DNA of 64,000 nucleotides from Populus alba (Eukaryota > Streptophyta > Magnoliopsida > Malpighiales > Salicaceae). Position 1 is the first letter of the stretch. Every line of letters starts with the position of its first letter. Where the stretch lies: NCBI RefSeq assembly GCF_005239225.2, contig NC_133301.1:10540318-10604317 (forward strand), given 5' to 3'. Positions 35,241 through 46,800 of this stretch are shown here, piece by piece. The notes under the pieces are model-generated. The model was given only the letters and a program-made list of their open reading frames with translations, did no database searches and was not told the origin of the DNA. The position numbers were made by a program, and so were the translations under genes.

Positions 35241-37080
35241 GTGATGTATAATCTGGATTTTTTTTGCTTCAGACTCAGCTTCATTCTGCCTCCAGGAAGC
35301 TGCCTGCGGGAATGGTGCAGCTCATCCCTTGTGGTCTCTTCCTGGTTCCTGTTGATAGTTTTACCGTTTGGATTTCGTTTAGTTGATATGTTACGGTTGT
35401 TTGATAGCTGATTTCGCTTGTCCCAGAACTGTGTCATGCATGGTGAGGACCGTCCAATATCTAGCATTTATAATTTTTCGAATTGATTATTATATACTCA
35501 AATTTGCATGTCACTCTCCAATATCGTAGTCCATTTCAGGGTTAACTCTTCAAACCAAGATAGTAGACAATTTAAACTTGATGAGTTATATATTTAAAAA
35601 GTCTAGATTTATTCAAATTACAATCATATATGAATTTAAACTAAGTAAAATGGTAATTGACGAGGGATGAAATTTTAGGTTCTATAAAACCTACAAGATT
35701 GGACTGAGAGATGTTTATATGATCACAACAAATACCTTAGATAATAAGGCTAGCTAACATTCCCATGAAGACTGAACATAAATAAGGCTTCTACACCCAG
35801 ACCCGGATGCGTAACTTCAGGTTAAACATGGTCAACTCAACACTAATTTTAGAGAAAAACTTTGTTAATGTAATTAAATGAATAGCTGATTTATTTGTCT
35901 AAATGTCCCTTAAATATATCTCATTATTGTCATCCAATAATACATAATCCATAAAAGTTCTTTTTTTTAAAAACAACTTTGTAACGTCTTGTTTGTCTCT
36001 TTAGGCATGTCCTTACTAAGTCCAAAGTTGTAGGTGACAATAGCCCTATGCCTACTTCTTGGCATGGCACAGAAATGGGTTCAAGATTGTATAACAATGT
36101 TGCTCTAAATAAAGATAATAAAAAAATTTTTCATAAAAAACATATCTTTTGTCATTTCTAAATTGTTTTGGCAAATACATACAACACGTTAATGCTCTTT
36201 TCCACCATAATCAAAGCTTCTAATGCTCTTTTTCTATATTATGCTAATTTAAGTATAAAGGTTTTTAACATAAAAAGAAGACTTGCACATTTTAGAGAGA
36301 TCTTTCTCTCTATCCTTTTACTTTCTTCTAGTATAATTATTAGAGGTTTTCTGAATTGTATTGTGTTGTGATCACATGCCTACTTTCTGCAGGGTAAACT
36401 CGAGAGGGATGGTGCATTTGTTATTATTATTCATTAAATATGCGAGATATATTTAGGTGTTTGGCGTGGGGTTGGGAAGGACATTCTGTTATATAAAGCT
36501 TTTATTGATTACGACATAACAATTGATTGGTGTTCCATATATATAAGTTTTTTCAGAGTGATTTGTTGAAACTTGAGGGATTATATATGTTTTCGTTGCT
36601 TCATATAAGGTTAATTATTATTTTCTTTTGATAGAATTGATCTCTTAGTTTTTAAGAAAAAACGACTAAATTAAATTGAACTGTTTTAGTTTTGGACTGG
36701 TTTTAGTTTGTTTAAATTAATTTTAAAAAAATTAAAAAACCTTACTAAGTTGGTTTTATTCTTTTATTGACAAACGGTCAAGGAACCATTAAAGCTAATT
36801 GCTATAAGTATATGTTTAATTTATATAGTTATTACATCGTAGTGTTTTGCAAGCAACGCCACGCAACTTCGTGTTTTAGCTGAGTGCGCGCGAAAGACTT
36901 GAAGGAGATCACTAATGACTTTTTTTAATCTTCAAACAGTTGAATATTGATAACAGTATATAGATGCCGAAATCTGAGCATATCACCTCTATAAATATCC
37001 TTTCTCTGTAGTTCATACTTGCACGATTCAACCCAGAACAACAGCTAAACCTCACGAAATGTCGGAATAGCCCATTTGTT
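35241..37080. other. Intergenic region
   Basis: No gene supported. Open frames at 35190-35411 and 36168-36371 have no recognisable content. The 37000 end may contain the promoter of the decayed kinase (TATAAATATCC near 36989). Confidence 0.45.
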
Positions 37081-37099
37081 TTTAATTACTTCCTCACCT

Positions 37100-40078
37100 C
37101 ATCCTTTTCCTTCTCAACTCAATTTCTGATCAAGACAAGCCAGTTCTACTAAGAATGAAACACTGGAAAATCGTTGTCTCTTGAGCATGGACTCATCAAA
37201 CTCCTTTCATTGGCTTGAGGCTGGAGTAGTCTGTCCGATAACTCCTCACTACTCATCCTTGATAAAAGAACACTATCTGGGAATATCACCTTTACTTTCA
37301 GACCTTAGAGTCACATTTATCACTTTCTAATAACAATATTATTGGAAAGTTCCTGTAGCTGTACATAAATTGTCCAAGTTGGAGATCTTAGACATCTCAG
37401 AACTAATTGTTGGCACAATTCTGATGATATTGATGTTGGCTGCCTCTCATCTTAACCTTTATGCAAATAACTTTCTGGTAATATTGAGCCATGGACTGTT
37501 CCAGAGTAAAGAACTCTGGTTTATGAAATCAGTTCAACGGCACTTTCCTCAGAATAGGCATTGGTCTAACTTGAGAGTTATCTATGGTCACATGGTTTTT
37601 CCATCAAGGTTCATTCCAGTTCAACCAGCTGAAGAACTGAGAGTTGTGGATTTCCGGAGCGAATTTGATTGGCGAGATTCCACAAATGTTGGAGAAATGG
37701 TGGCTTGGGCACTTTGGATTTATCCTTAATAAACTACTGGGAAATATTATTCCTGGCAGTTTTTCATGGTGATAATTTGAGAGTGCTGTTTCTTCACGAC
37801 GAACAAATTTCTGGGGAAATTCCTCGGGTTGTTGAAGCTTGAATTTGACTTCCGTCGATCTTTCGGCGAAACAATCTGACTGGTACTAATCCGTTGGATT
37901 TTGGGAAGCTGACAAATTATCAGGTTTGAGAGTTTGTTCTTGAATCAGTTATCTGGTGAGATCCCAGAAAGCATTGGTATCGTCTTCCGGCATTGAAAGA
38001 TTTTAAGTTGTTTCGCCAACAATTTATCAGGGTCAATCCTTCAGATATTGGCGATACTCAGCCCCTTGAGGCTTCCAGGTTGCTTACAATAGGCTTACAG
38101 GGAACCTGCGCTGAATATTTATGCCATGAGGAGGTAGCTTAACAGGAGTGGTAGCTTTTGATAATAAGCTCGGTGGAGGGTTGCAAAATCACTTGAGAAT
38201 GCAGTAGTTTTGCTAACAGTAAGAATCTCAAACAACGCATTTTTTGGCAATATTAAATGTTGGTTTATGGACAGCTTTAAATTTGCAACACTGATGATAA
38301 GTGATAATTTGTTCACTGGAGAGCTTCCTAATGAAGTGTCAACAAGTCTTTTCACTGCTCGAGATAAGTAACAACAAGTTCTCTGGAGTATTTCCATTGA
38401 AAGGGAATTCTTGGAGGAATCTGGTTAGTCTTACAAAGCGAGCAATGAACCAATTTACTGGCACTATCCTCTCTTGAATTAACCGCTCTTCCTAATCTGA
38501 CGGTTCTTTTACTTGATAAAGAACCAGCTGAGCGGAGCACTTCCATCTGACATCAAATCTCATGGAAATCTTTAACTACTCTAAACTCAGTCAAAATCAG
38601 GCTTTTCTGGACAGATTCCTGAAAAGTTTGGGTTTCCTACCTGACTTGTCAAACTGGACTTATCAGATAATCAAATTTTCTGGTAAAAATTCCACCACAA
38701 CTTGGTTCTCTGAGGCTTGTTTTTCTCAATCTCTCTTCCAATAATCTCATGGGGGCAAATCCCCACTGAGTATGAAGAATGTTGCTTAATGCCACTAGTT
38801 TCTTGAATCAATCTGGTCTTTGTACAAGAAGGTATCCCCTATACCATTTTAAGGTTTGCAATTCCAGACCTCATAAATCAAGCAAAACTTCAACCCAAAT
38901 CCTAGCCTTGATATTAAGTGCTTTGTTTGGAGCCTTTCTGTTAGCGTTGTTATTGGCATTCATCATTATCAGATTTCACAGGAAGAGAAGCCTGGATTCA
39001 GAATGGAAGTTAATTAACTTTCATAAGTTGAATTTTACTGCATCAAGCATAATTTCAGGATTGAAAGAAAGCAACCTGATAGGAAGAGGTGGATAGGAGA
39101 CGTATATCGTAGTTGCTGCAAATGGAATTTGGTGATGTAGCTGTGAAAAGAATCTCGAAATAAACAGAATTCAGACCAGTTCCTCGCTGAAGTTTTGACG
39201 CTGGGTACAATAAGGCATTTGAACATAGTGAAGTTGCTCTGTTGTATTGCCAGTGACAATTCGAAACTTCTTGTCTATGAGTATCTGGTGAATCATAGTC
39301 TCGATCAATGGCTGCATACAGCAAGGCGATCAAACAGTGCATCAGCTTCAGTAAATCATGATGTTCTGGACTGGCCGAAGAGACTGCAGATAGCAGTGGG
39401 GGCTGCTCAGGGTCTGTGCTACCTGCATCACGACTGCTCCCCACCAATAGTTCACCGAGATATCAAGCCAGGCAATATCTTGTTGGATTCTGAGTTTAAT
39501 GCAAAAATTGCTGATTTTGGTTTAGCAAAGATGCTGATTAAGCAGGAAGAACTTGCTACCGTGTCAGCTGTTGCCGGTACTTATTATTACATAGCTCCAG
39601 GTAAAGGTTCACTCTTCAGTTCTTATCCTTGTGTATTTGCTTCCTTGCCCTCCTTTTCCAGTACCTAATATTGAAGTTTCTTAGTTTTATACTTGAATCG
39701 CAGAGTATATGCTCAAACATTTAGAAGTAAATGAGAAGACCGATGTTTATAGCTTTGGGGTTGTCCTTTTGAACTAACAACGGGAAAAGCAGCAAATTAT
39801 GGGTGATGATGGCATGGAGGCCTTCGCCAAATGGGCATTGCATCACGTCCAAGAAGGAAAAACCATAGTCGATGCCTTAGATGAGGAGATAAAGGAACCT
39901 TGTTACGTGGATGAAATGAGCAATGTTTTCCAACTTGGCGTTTTCTGCACCAGCAAAGAGCCTTCTGCTAGGCCTCACATGAAGGAGGTTGTGCATACCT
40001 TACTCGGAGGGAACCATCCATTGGTCTACGGAGTGAAGAGCACTGGAAGTGAGTATGATTCCACTCCTTTGCTTAAGA
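37100..40078 (+). pseudogene. LRR receptor-like kinase pseudogene (subfamily XI, At5g25930/HAESA-like type)
   Basis: Many frames must be chained, so the gene is broken. LRR remnants run about 37360-38760 (KLEILDISEL, LSGEIPESIG, NQLSG-like words). 38779-39096 encodes an ectodomain end, a membrane helix (ILALILSALFGAFLLALLLA), RFHRKRSLDSEWKLINFHKL, and the start of the glycine loop (NLIGRGG), where a stop follows. 39195-39668 encodes HLNIVKLLCCIASDNSKLLV, VHRDIKPGNILLDS and DFGLAKMLIK, with HRD and DFG intact, and ends at a probable donor. 39703-39790 gives YMLKHLEV, then KTDVYSFGVVL, then a frameshift. 39799-40078 encodes the C-lobe (FCTSKEPSARPHMKEVVHTL). Such receptors sense peptides at the plasma membrane; this copy cannot. 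A second copy of the last exon lies at 56431. Confidence 0.85.
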
Positions 40079-40505
40079 ACTTGCTTTGCCAGGATTAGCT
40101 CTGGCCCAGCAGCTTTATTTGTCTCTTAAGGCTCATGGTGAAGGGAATTTAGGTACTCAAGCTCTTATTTTGGCTCTGGAGAGTTAATAATGTTTTCTTC
40201 TTGAGAATTTGGCTTCTTCATTTCGGCTGCGAATTAGACCGGTAACATTATTGAGGTGTGAGGAATAATTGTAACTACTACATAGTCTTTGTTATGAGTG
40301 TTTGGATTATGATGTTGAGTTTATGATGTTTTACAATGTGTTCTTTTGAAACTCATTGCTATAAACTGTCCCTATACTGGTGGCATATGATGTTTGTAGA
40401 AATGTGTTTTTCGAGGTTCTGTACTCCCCTGATTTTAGAAACTAGGAAACCTGGCTTGGTGCAATGGCAGGTTTTGCTTAGAATTTTGCTATGTTTTATC
40501 ATGCC
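40079..40505 (+). pseudogene. Duplicated 3' end of the dehydrogenase gene, fused to the kinase
   Basis: From ACTTGCTTTGCCAGGATTAG onward the sequence follows 34817-35240: the codons for LPGLALAQQLYLSLKAHGEG, the last exon and the 3' UTR, with mainly small indels. This copy reads GGGAATTTAGGTACTCAAGC, giving the expected GEGNLGTQALILAL, better preserved than the source gene. It begins directly after the kinase C-terminal codons. The junction shares ACTTGC with both parents. Confidence 0.88.
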
Positions 40506-41248
40506 TTGAAGCTGTTATCTAGACTGGATCAAGCTTTTGTGTTGTGAGTTGATGGTCGAGGTGCCATAATTCCATGGTGTGACATAAATCTTATCTAATA
40601 AGATTTCTCTGGAATTTCTCTTATAATTCACGATAGCTGGATATCATAACGAATATGGACTTGTTAAATTTCAATCATCGTTATTTGGAAAAGATGTTTT
40701 AATAGGAGAAATTTCTAGGATAATTCTATGTTTTTTCTCAATGAACTCTGCCTCACAGTTTTGGACCGGCAGAAATATTTGAAGTTGCCGTGTTTACAAA
40801 TTTTCGTCTCAGACATCATTTGCATGAAACATGATTTTTGCTGGAAAGAAAAAAGGTTGTCTTAAACATCATGCAGCAACTGTCTGCGTTCACTGGTTTC
40901 CTACTACATCAAACAGTGCTGCGTCTAGATCGATTTTGAATAATTCATAGGTCTTCGAAGAAAATGATGATCTTTTCTCGTGCATAAATGTTGCAGTATA
41001 CTCTCTAGTCATCTAATAGCCTGCTGTTAAAAGTTGGTTTCTCAGCCGCATTCAAAGCACGCTAAGTGGTTATTCTCTTTTCTTCTTGAAGAGTCCACTC
41101 TCACTCTCGGGTCTCATAGCCGAGTAGGAATGCCATCTCTCACAGAGAGGAAAATGGTCGGGTCCCAGGACTGGGACCCCATGATGCTTGCGTTAGTATT
41201 AAGGAATGATTGGGACCCTACGATGCTTGGTGTTAAGGAACGATAGTC
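40506..41248. other. Spacer with short tandem repeat
   Basis: No gene. Around 41166-41246 a unit of about 40 bp with GACTGGGACCC, ATGATGCTTG and GTTAAGGAA is repeated twice, adjoining the gypsy LTR. Confidence 0.5.
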
Positions 41249-43660
41249 TGTAATGTTTTGAAAATAAAAAAGAATAGGAAAAGTCATCAAAGCCCTTGAA
41301 GGCTTAGAAGTGAGTAAAATTGAATAAGGGGTATTATGGTAATGGAATAAAACTTGATAAATATAAAAAGAAGAAAGTAGGGGTGAATAAATTTGGTTCG
41401 GTTCGGTTTTTATAAAAAAAGGTAACCAAACTGAAATTTTTTATATTTCAAAAAAAAAAAAACCAAAACCGAACCGAAACACCTGCGTTCGACGCACCCG
41501 CTGGTTTTCGGTTTATTTTTTAGGGAAAAACCGGTTCAACTAGTTTGGCTTGGTTTTTTATTTTTGGCTCGGTTTTTTCATTTTTGGCTCGATTTTTTTT
41601 TTTTTTTATTTTGGCTTGGCTTTTTTCCAGGTTTTGTTCGGTTTGGTTTTTAAGCTTATAAAACCGATACAAACCGAACCGGTCGTTTTTTCTAAAAATT
41701 TTAATCGGTTTAATCCGGTTTCTTTTCATGGTTTGGTTTTTTCGGTTATTTTTTTTCGCGTTTTTTTGTTCACCCCGGGGTGAAGAAAGAAAAAAAGAAC
41801 AAGAAAGAGGATCTGATTTTGAGAGAAAGAGAGTTGCGGGAGAGAAAGGGAAAGAGGAAAGAAGAAGAAGTGTGTATAATATGTTATTTAAACTTTAATT
41901 TTGGTTTTTGATTAATTTTAGAGTTTTGAAGATTGTTGTTTTGAGTTTATTGATGAATTTATTTTAAAGGTTAAGGGTTGATTGTTGTTGGGTATTTGAT
42001 TATTTGTTGATTTTGAGAGATTGAATTGAAAGATGATGATTTTAAGTTATGATTTGTTTGAATGGTGAAATTATGTTAGAATCAGGGAGATAACAGTAGG
42101 GTAATCTGTGAAAAATCTGGATTTGGAGATTGGATGATGACGAAAATTCAGTTTGGTCCCTCAATTTTATGAAAATTACAGTTTTAGTCCCCGAACTTTG
42201 GAAATATTACAGATTTGTGTCCCTGGGCATAAATTGAGGTTTCTGAACAGAGCTCAGGGAGATTTAAGGGAAAATTCCAGTATAATTAGGAATATATGAT
42301 ATTTTCAATTTGATCCTCCAATTTGACAAATTACGATTTGACCCTTAAAAATTTGATAAAATCACAGTTTGGCCCTTGGGGAATAATTCAAGAAGATTCC
42401 TGGACAAGGAAGATAAGGATGAATTATGGATAAATTTCAGTATTGGTTATATATTTACAGTTCGGTCCTAAAAAATTAAGTAAAATTACGTTTTGGCCCC
42501 CTATTTTGGAAAATTATCATTTTAGTCCATAAACTTAGGAGATTTAAGCCCGGTTTTTATTTTATGCATTGGGATCTTTTGTTTGATTTTTTTTTGAGTA
42601 TATTTCATATATGTGTATGTTCTCCTAACGATCCTCAATTAGGATTTTTGAATTTTTCGTCTGACATTCCCCTTTTAGTTTTATATATTTTTCGGGTGAG
42701 TGAGATTAATCTTTAATATGCATATAATATAAATAAATATGTATGTTGATTAATACGATGAGTACAACTAGTTAATTTCTTGAATATTTATATATGTTGC
42801 TTTATTTTCCAAGTACTCATTTATTTCTTTGAATTTGCCACTCGCAATCTGTCAAAGTAAATTCTATTTGATATGATATAACGTTTCTTTGATGATTATG
42901 TGAATATCTAAAATGCCTTGATATAAGGGACTTGTCAGAAACTCCATGCTAACGGAGAGTAGTTTAGCCTGTGTGCACAAATAATTTCTGTATCCCTAGC
43001 TGGTGAGAGAGGCATCAGCCTGTGACGGACTGATCATCCCATAGTTGGTCACCTTTGGTGTCATCTGGTCACCTTCGGGTGTCATATGCTCTCTGACATG
43101 TATTCCACTACGTTATGATAATATGTTTAGTATGTATATGTATATGTATATCAAGATAAATCTTCTTGCAAACTATTAATATCTTAAATGTATATTAAAT
43201 ATTATTCCCTCACTGAGTTGGTTGAACTCACCCCTCATTCTTAATATTATTTCAGGTTCTTAGTTTCTGATAGTAGTTGGACTTTGTTGAGTGTTTCCGC
43301 TTCTTCAGTTTTGGTCGGTATGCCTTGCTTGTTTGCGAGGCTTTCCTTTCAGTTTTGATTTGATGTCTTAGACGCTCCACTGTTACCTTGGTTTAATTAA
43401 AGTTTGGATTTTGACAATGTAATAGGTATTATGAATTATTGTTTTTTGTTTTAATTACCCGATGAGAAGTTTTGAACTATCATTTTGGTTTTATCAATTT
43501 TGAATAATAATGATATTTTTGAAGATTATGAAATGCTGTGTATTTTTGAATAAAATGTTCTTTTGATATGTCTGTTCTAAGGCTTAGCATAGGTGAGGTG
43601 TCTTTTCGGCACCACTCCTGCGTTGCCGGCCATGGACCCGGGACTCGGGTCGTGAAAAAG
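41249..43660 (+). repeat. Left LTR of the gypsy element
   Basis: Starts TGTAATGTTTTGAAAATAAA and ends GGGTCGTGAAAAAG just before the PBS. It is 404 bp plus one 8-bp duplication longer than the right LTR because of a nested MITE, and lacks a short purine-rich piece present there. 42140-42540 contains repeated TTTGGTCCCTNAATTT-type words. Confidence 0.92.
41378..41781. mobile_element. 404-bp hAT-type MITE nested in the left LTR
   Basis: Bounded by the perfect 8-bp duplication GAAGAAAG (41370-41377 and 41782-41789), present once at the matching place in the right LTR. Ends are TAGGGGTGAATAAA and TTTGTTCACCCCGGGGT, an imperfect inverted repeat sharing GGGGTGAA(T/C)AAA. The interior is rich in GGTTCGGTT/AACCGAACC words that can fold back. 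8-bp duplications are characteristic of hAT transposons. No transposase. Confidence 0.88.
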
Positions 43661-43661
43661 G

Positions 43662-43673
43662 TGGTATCAGAGC
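43662..43673 (+). other. Primer binding site (tRNA-iMet) of the gypsy element
   Basis: TGGTATCAGAGC, the plant retroelement PBS matching the 3' end of initiator methionine tRNA, two bases after the LTR. Confidence 0.92.
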
Positions 43674-43860
43674 ATGATTTTATTAAAACCTCGTAATCTA
43701 TTTTATTTATTTATTATTATTCAAAACCCTCGTAATATGTGGAGCTTAGGATCTATCTTGTCTTGATGTCATTCATCTTATAATTCTCCAATCTAGTGTT
43801 TGGTGTGTTGTCCTTATAGTTATGTTGATACATATATAAGAATACATTCTTTTAGGAAAT

Positions 43861-46800
43861 ATGCCGAGAGCTAAACATGTATTTAATACCGATTATGTTG
43901 GTAATGATCAAGAGGACATTCATATCGCTCAACTTAGGAAGGAGAGGCGCAAAAAGAGGGTTAGAACCCTTTCACCTCAACCAATGGAAGCATAAGTTCA
44001 GGATGAGGTTGAATTTAAGGAGGACTATGGTCTGGATGTTGGTAAGAACCAGGAGCAGGAATCCCATAATAGGGTGCCTTATACTGATAGTGCTTTGGAT
44101 AAGATTGGACAGGCCATGCAGAACCTGGCTGACCTTTTAACTGAGAGAGAAAATGAGAAGGATAAGAATGCATCTTCGACTTCCCATACTGTGCATGGGG
44201 TGAAAGTGCCATTGTCAGAGTTCCTTAAGCTGGCACCTCCTACCTTTAAGGGTATAGATAACTCTGAGGACCCACAATAGTTTTTAGATGCAGTGTGGCG
44301 TAGGTGTGAGGCCATGGGGTGCACGAATCATCGTGCAGTGACTTTAACATCTTTTAGGCTAGAAGGCAAGGTGGCTGTGAACTGGTATGAGTTCAAGAGA
44401 GGTGAAAGGGCAGCTAGTTCTCCACCGAGGGCATGGAAGGAATTTTCTAGGATGTTTTTGGAGCGTTTTCTACCTGAAAGTGTGAGGGAAGCCAGATCAT
44501 ATGAGTTTGAGAAGTTGGTTCAGGGTGACTTTACTGTGATAGAGTATGAAGTGGAATTCATGCGGTTGTCCAGATTTGCTGGAAATTTGGTACCGACTGA
44601 GTAGAGGAAGATCAAGAGGTTTGTTCGGGGTCTTAATAGCTACCTATTCAAAGCTATTGGGGCTCATGAGTTTAAGACGTACTCGGCCATAGTGGATCGT
44701 GCCCGAGCTATTGAGGCACGAGAGTTAGAGGATGAATTATCAGTGGGTTCGGTCAAGAGGCCCAAGGTGGCAAATCAGTTCTCTTTTTAGCAACGGTCTG
44801 ATACAGGTCCTAACAGGGGACATGGAGGTCGGTAGGGCCAATTAAGTCAGTCAAGGAATTTATTGTCAAGGTCTACTGTAGAGGGAAACAATAGACATAG
44901 CATGAGTGGAGCTGGTCTGACTCAGAGTCGAGGTATTGTTCAGTTAACACCACAAGGTTCAAATGGGAGGCCTCAATGTCAATCTTGTGGGTCTAGGCAT
45001 TATGGCACAGTCTGTTATAGGCAGATAGGAGCTTGTTTCGGTTGCGGGCAGACTGATCACTTATTGAGGGATTGTCTGAACAAGCGGTGGTCTAAGCCTG
45101 GTGCTTTTGTACCGATTACATCTCTTACTCAGACTCAGTCAGCTAGCCATTCTGTGTTTTAGGGTGGTCGTGGAGCTGGCGAGCGTAGCCAGCGGGGCCG
45201 TGGAATAAGCGGTAGAGGTTTTGCGCCAACAAGTCAGAGACAAGCACGAGTTTTTTGCCATTACTCAGCAGGATGCCCAGGCATCCAATACTGTTGTCTC
45301 AGGTACACTTTTGATATGTTCCTTCGAGGCTAGAGTTTTATTTGACACTGGGGCAACTCACTCTTTCGTGTCATCATATTTTGCTTTAATGTTTACTAAA
45401 CAACCTATTTTCTTAGAGAGTCCTTTATGTGTGGCTACCCCTTCAGATGAGGTTATGTTTGGGGAATATGTTTATGTTGATTTTGAAGTTGAAGTGCAAG
45501 GTAGAAACCTTTTAGGTGATTTGGTAATTTTAGAAATAATAGGTTTTGATGTGATACTAGGTATGGACTGGTTGTCAAGGCATCATGCCTCAGTTGACTG
45601 TTGGAATAAGATAGTGGTTTTCAAGCCTGATAAGGAGACATAGTTTGCTTTTTATAGAGATGGGTTATCATCTCCATTTAGTATTCTCTTGGCCATCACG
45701 AGAAGGATGGTACGAAAGGTATGCAAGGGTTTTTGGCTTATGTGCATGATGTGAATATGGAGGTCCCGGAGATAAAACAAGTTTCAATAGTTAAGGAATT
45801 CATCGATGTTTTTCCCGATGACTTACCTGGACTACCTCCCAATAAGGAAATTGAATTCTGTATTGATCTAGTTTCAGAAACAAAACCAATCTCTATAGCA
45901 CCTTATAGGATGGCGCCAACAGAATTAAAAAAGTTGAAGGAGCAGATTCAAGATTTGTTAGATAAGGGGTTTATTCGTCTGAGTGTGTCTCCATGGGGGG
46001 CACCTGTTTTATTTATAAAGAACAAGGATGGATCAATGAGGATGTATATAGATTATAGGCAGTTGGATAAGGTGACTGTTAAGAATAAATACCCACTCTC
46101 TCGCATTGATGATCTTTTTATCAATTACAAGGAGCTCAATGTTTCTCAAAGATTGATTTACGATCAGGGTATCACCAGTTGAGGATTAGAAATGAGGATA
46201 TTCCTAAAACTGCCTTTAGGACTCGTTATGGGCATTATGAGTTCTTGGTGTTGTCTTTTAGGTTAACGAATGCACCTGCGAGTTTTATGAACATGATGGA
46301 CATGGTTTTTAGGCTGTTTATTGATAAGTTTGTTATTGTGTTCATTGATGACATCTTGGTGTATTCAAAAAGTGAAGAGGAACATGAAAAGCATTTGAGA
46401 TTGGTGCTTCAAACTCTAAGAGATCATCAGTTGTATGGAAAGTTCTCGAAGAGCAAGTTTTGGTTAGAGAGTGTTGGGTTTTTGGGACATGTGGTGTCCA
46501 AGAATGGAATAGAGGTTGATCCACAGAAAGTGGAGGCAGTTAAGCAGTGGCCTAGACCAGTTACGGTATCTGAGATTAGGAGTTTCCTGGTTTTAGCAGG
46601 ATACTACAGGAGATTCATGGAGAATTTTTCCTGAATCACTGCTCCGTTGACTAAGTTGACACATAAAAGTGTCAAGTTTCAATGGTCAGAAGAATATGAG
46701 AAGAGTTTTCTGGAGTTGAAGGAAAGGTTAATTACGGCTCTAATTTTGACAGTACCTTTAGGGTCTGGTGGTTTTACCGTGTACTGTGATGCATCCAGGA

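Noticed and set aside
37370..37729. 119-codon open frame as a separate gene
   Set aside because: It translates to scrambled LRR-like words and lies within the decayed kinase.
43662..43673. tRNA gene
   Set aside because: The TGGTATCAGAGC match is only the retroelement primer site; no cloverleaf around it. I did not identify any tRNA or rRNA gene in the window.
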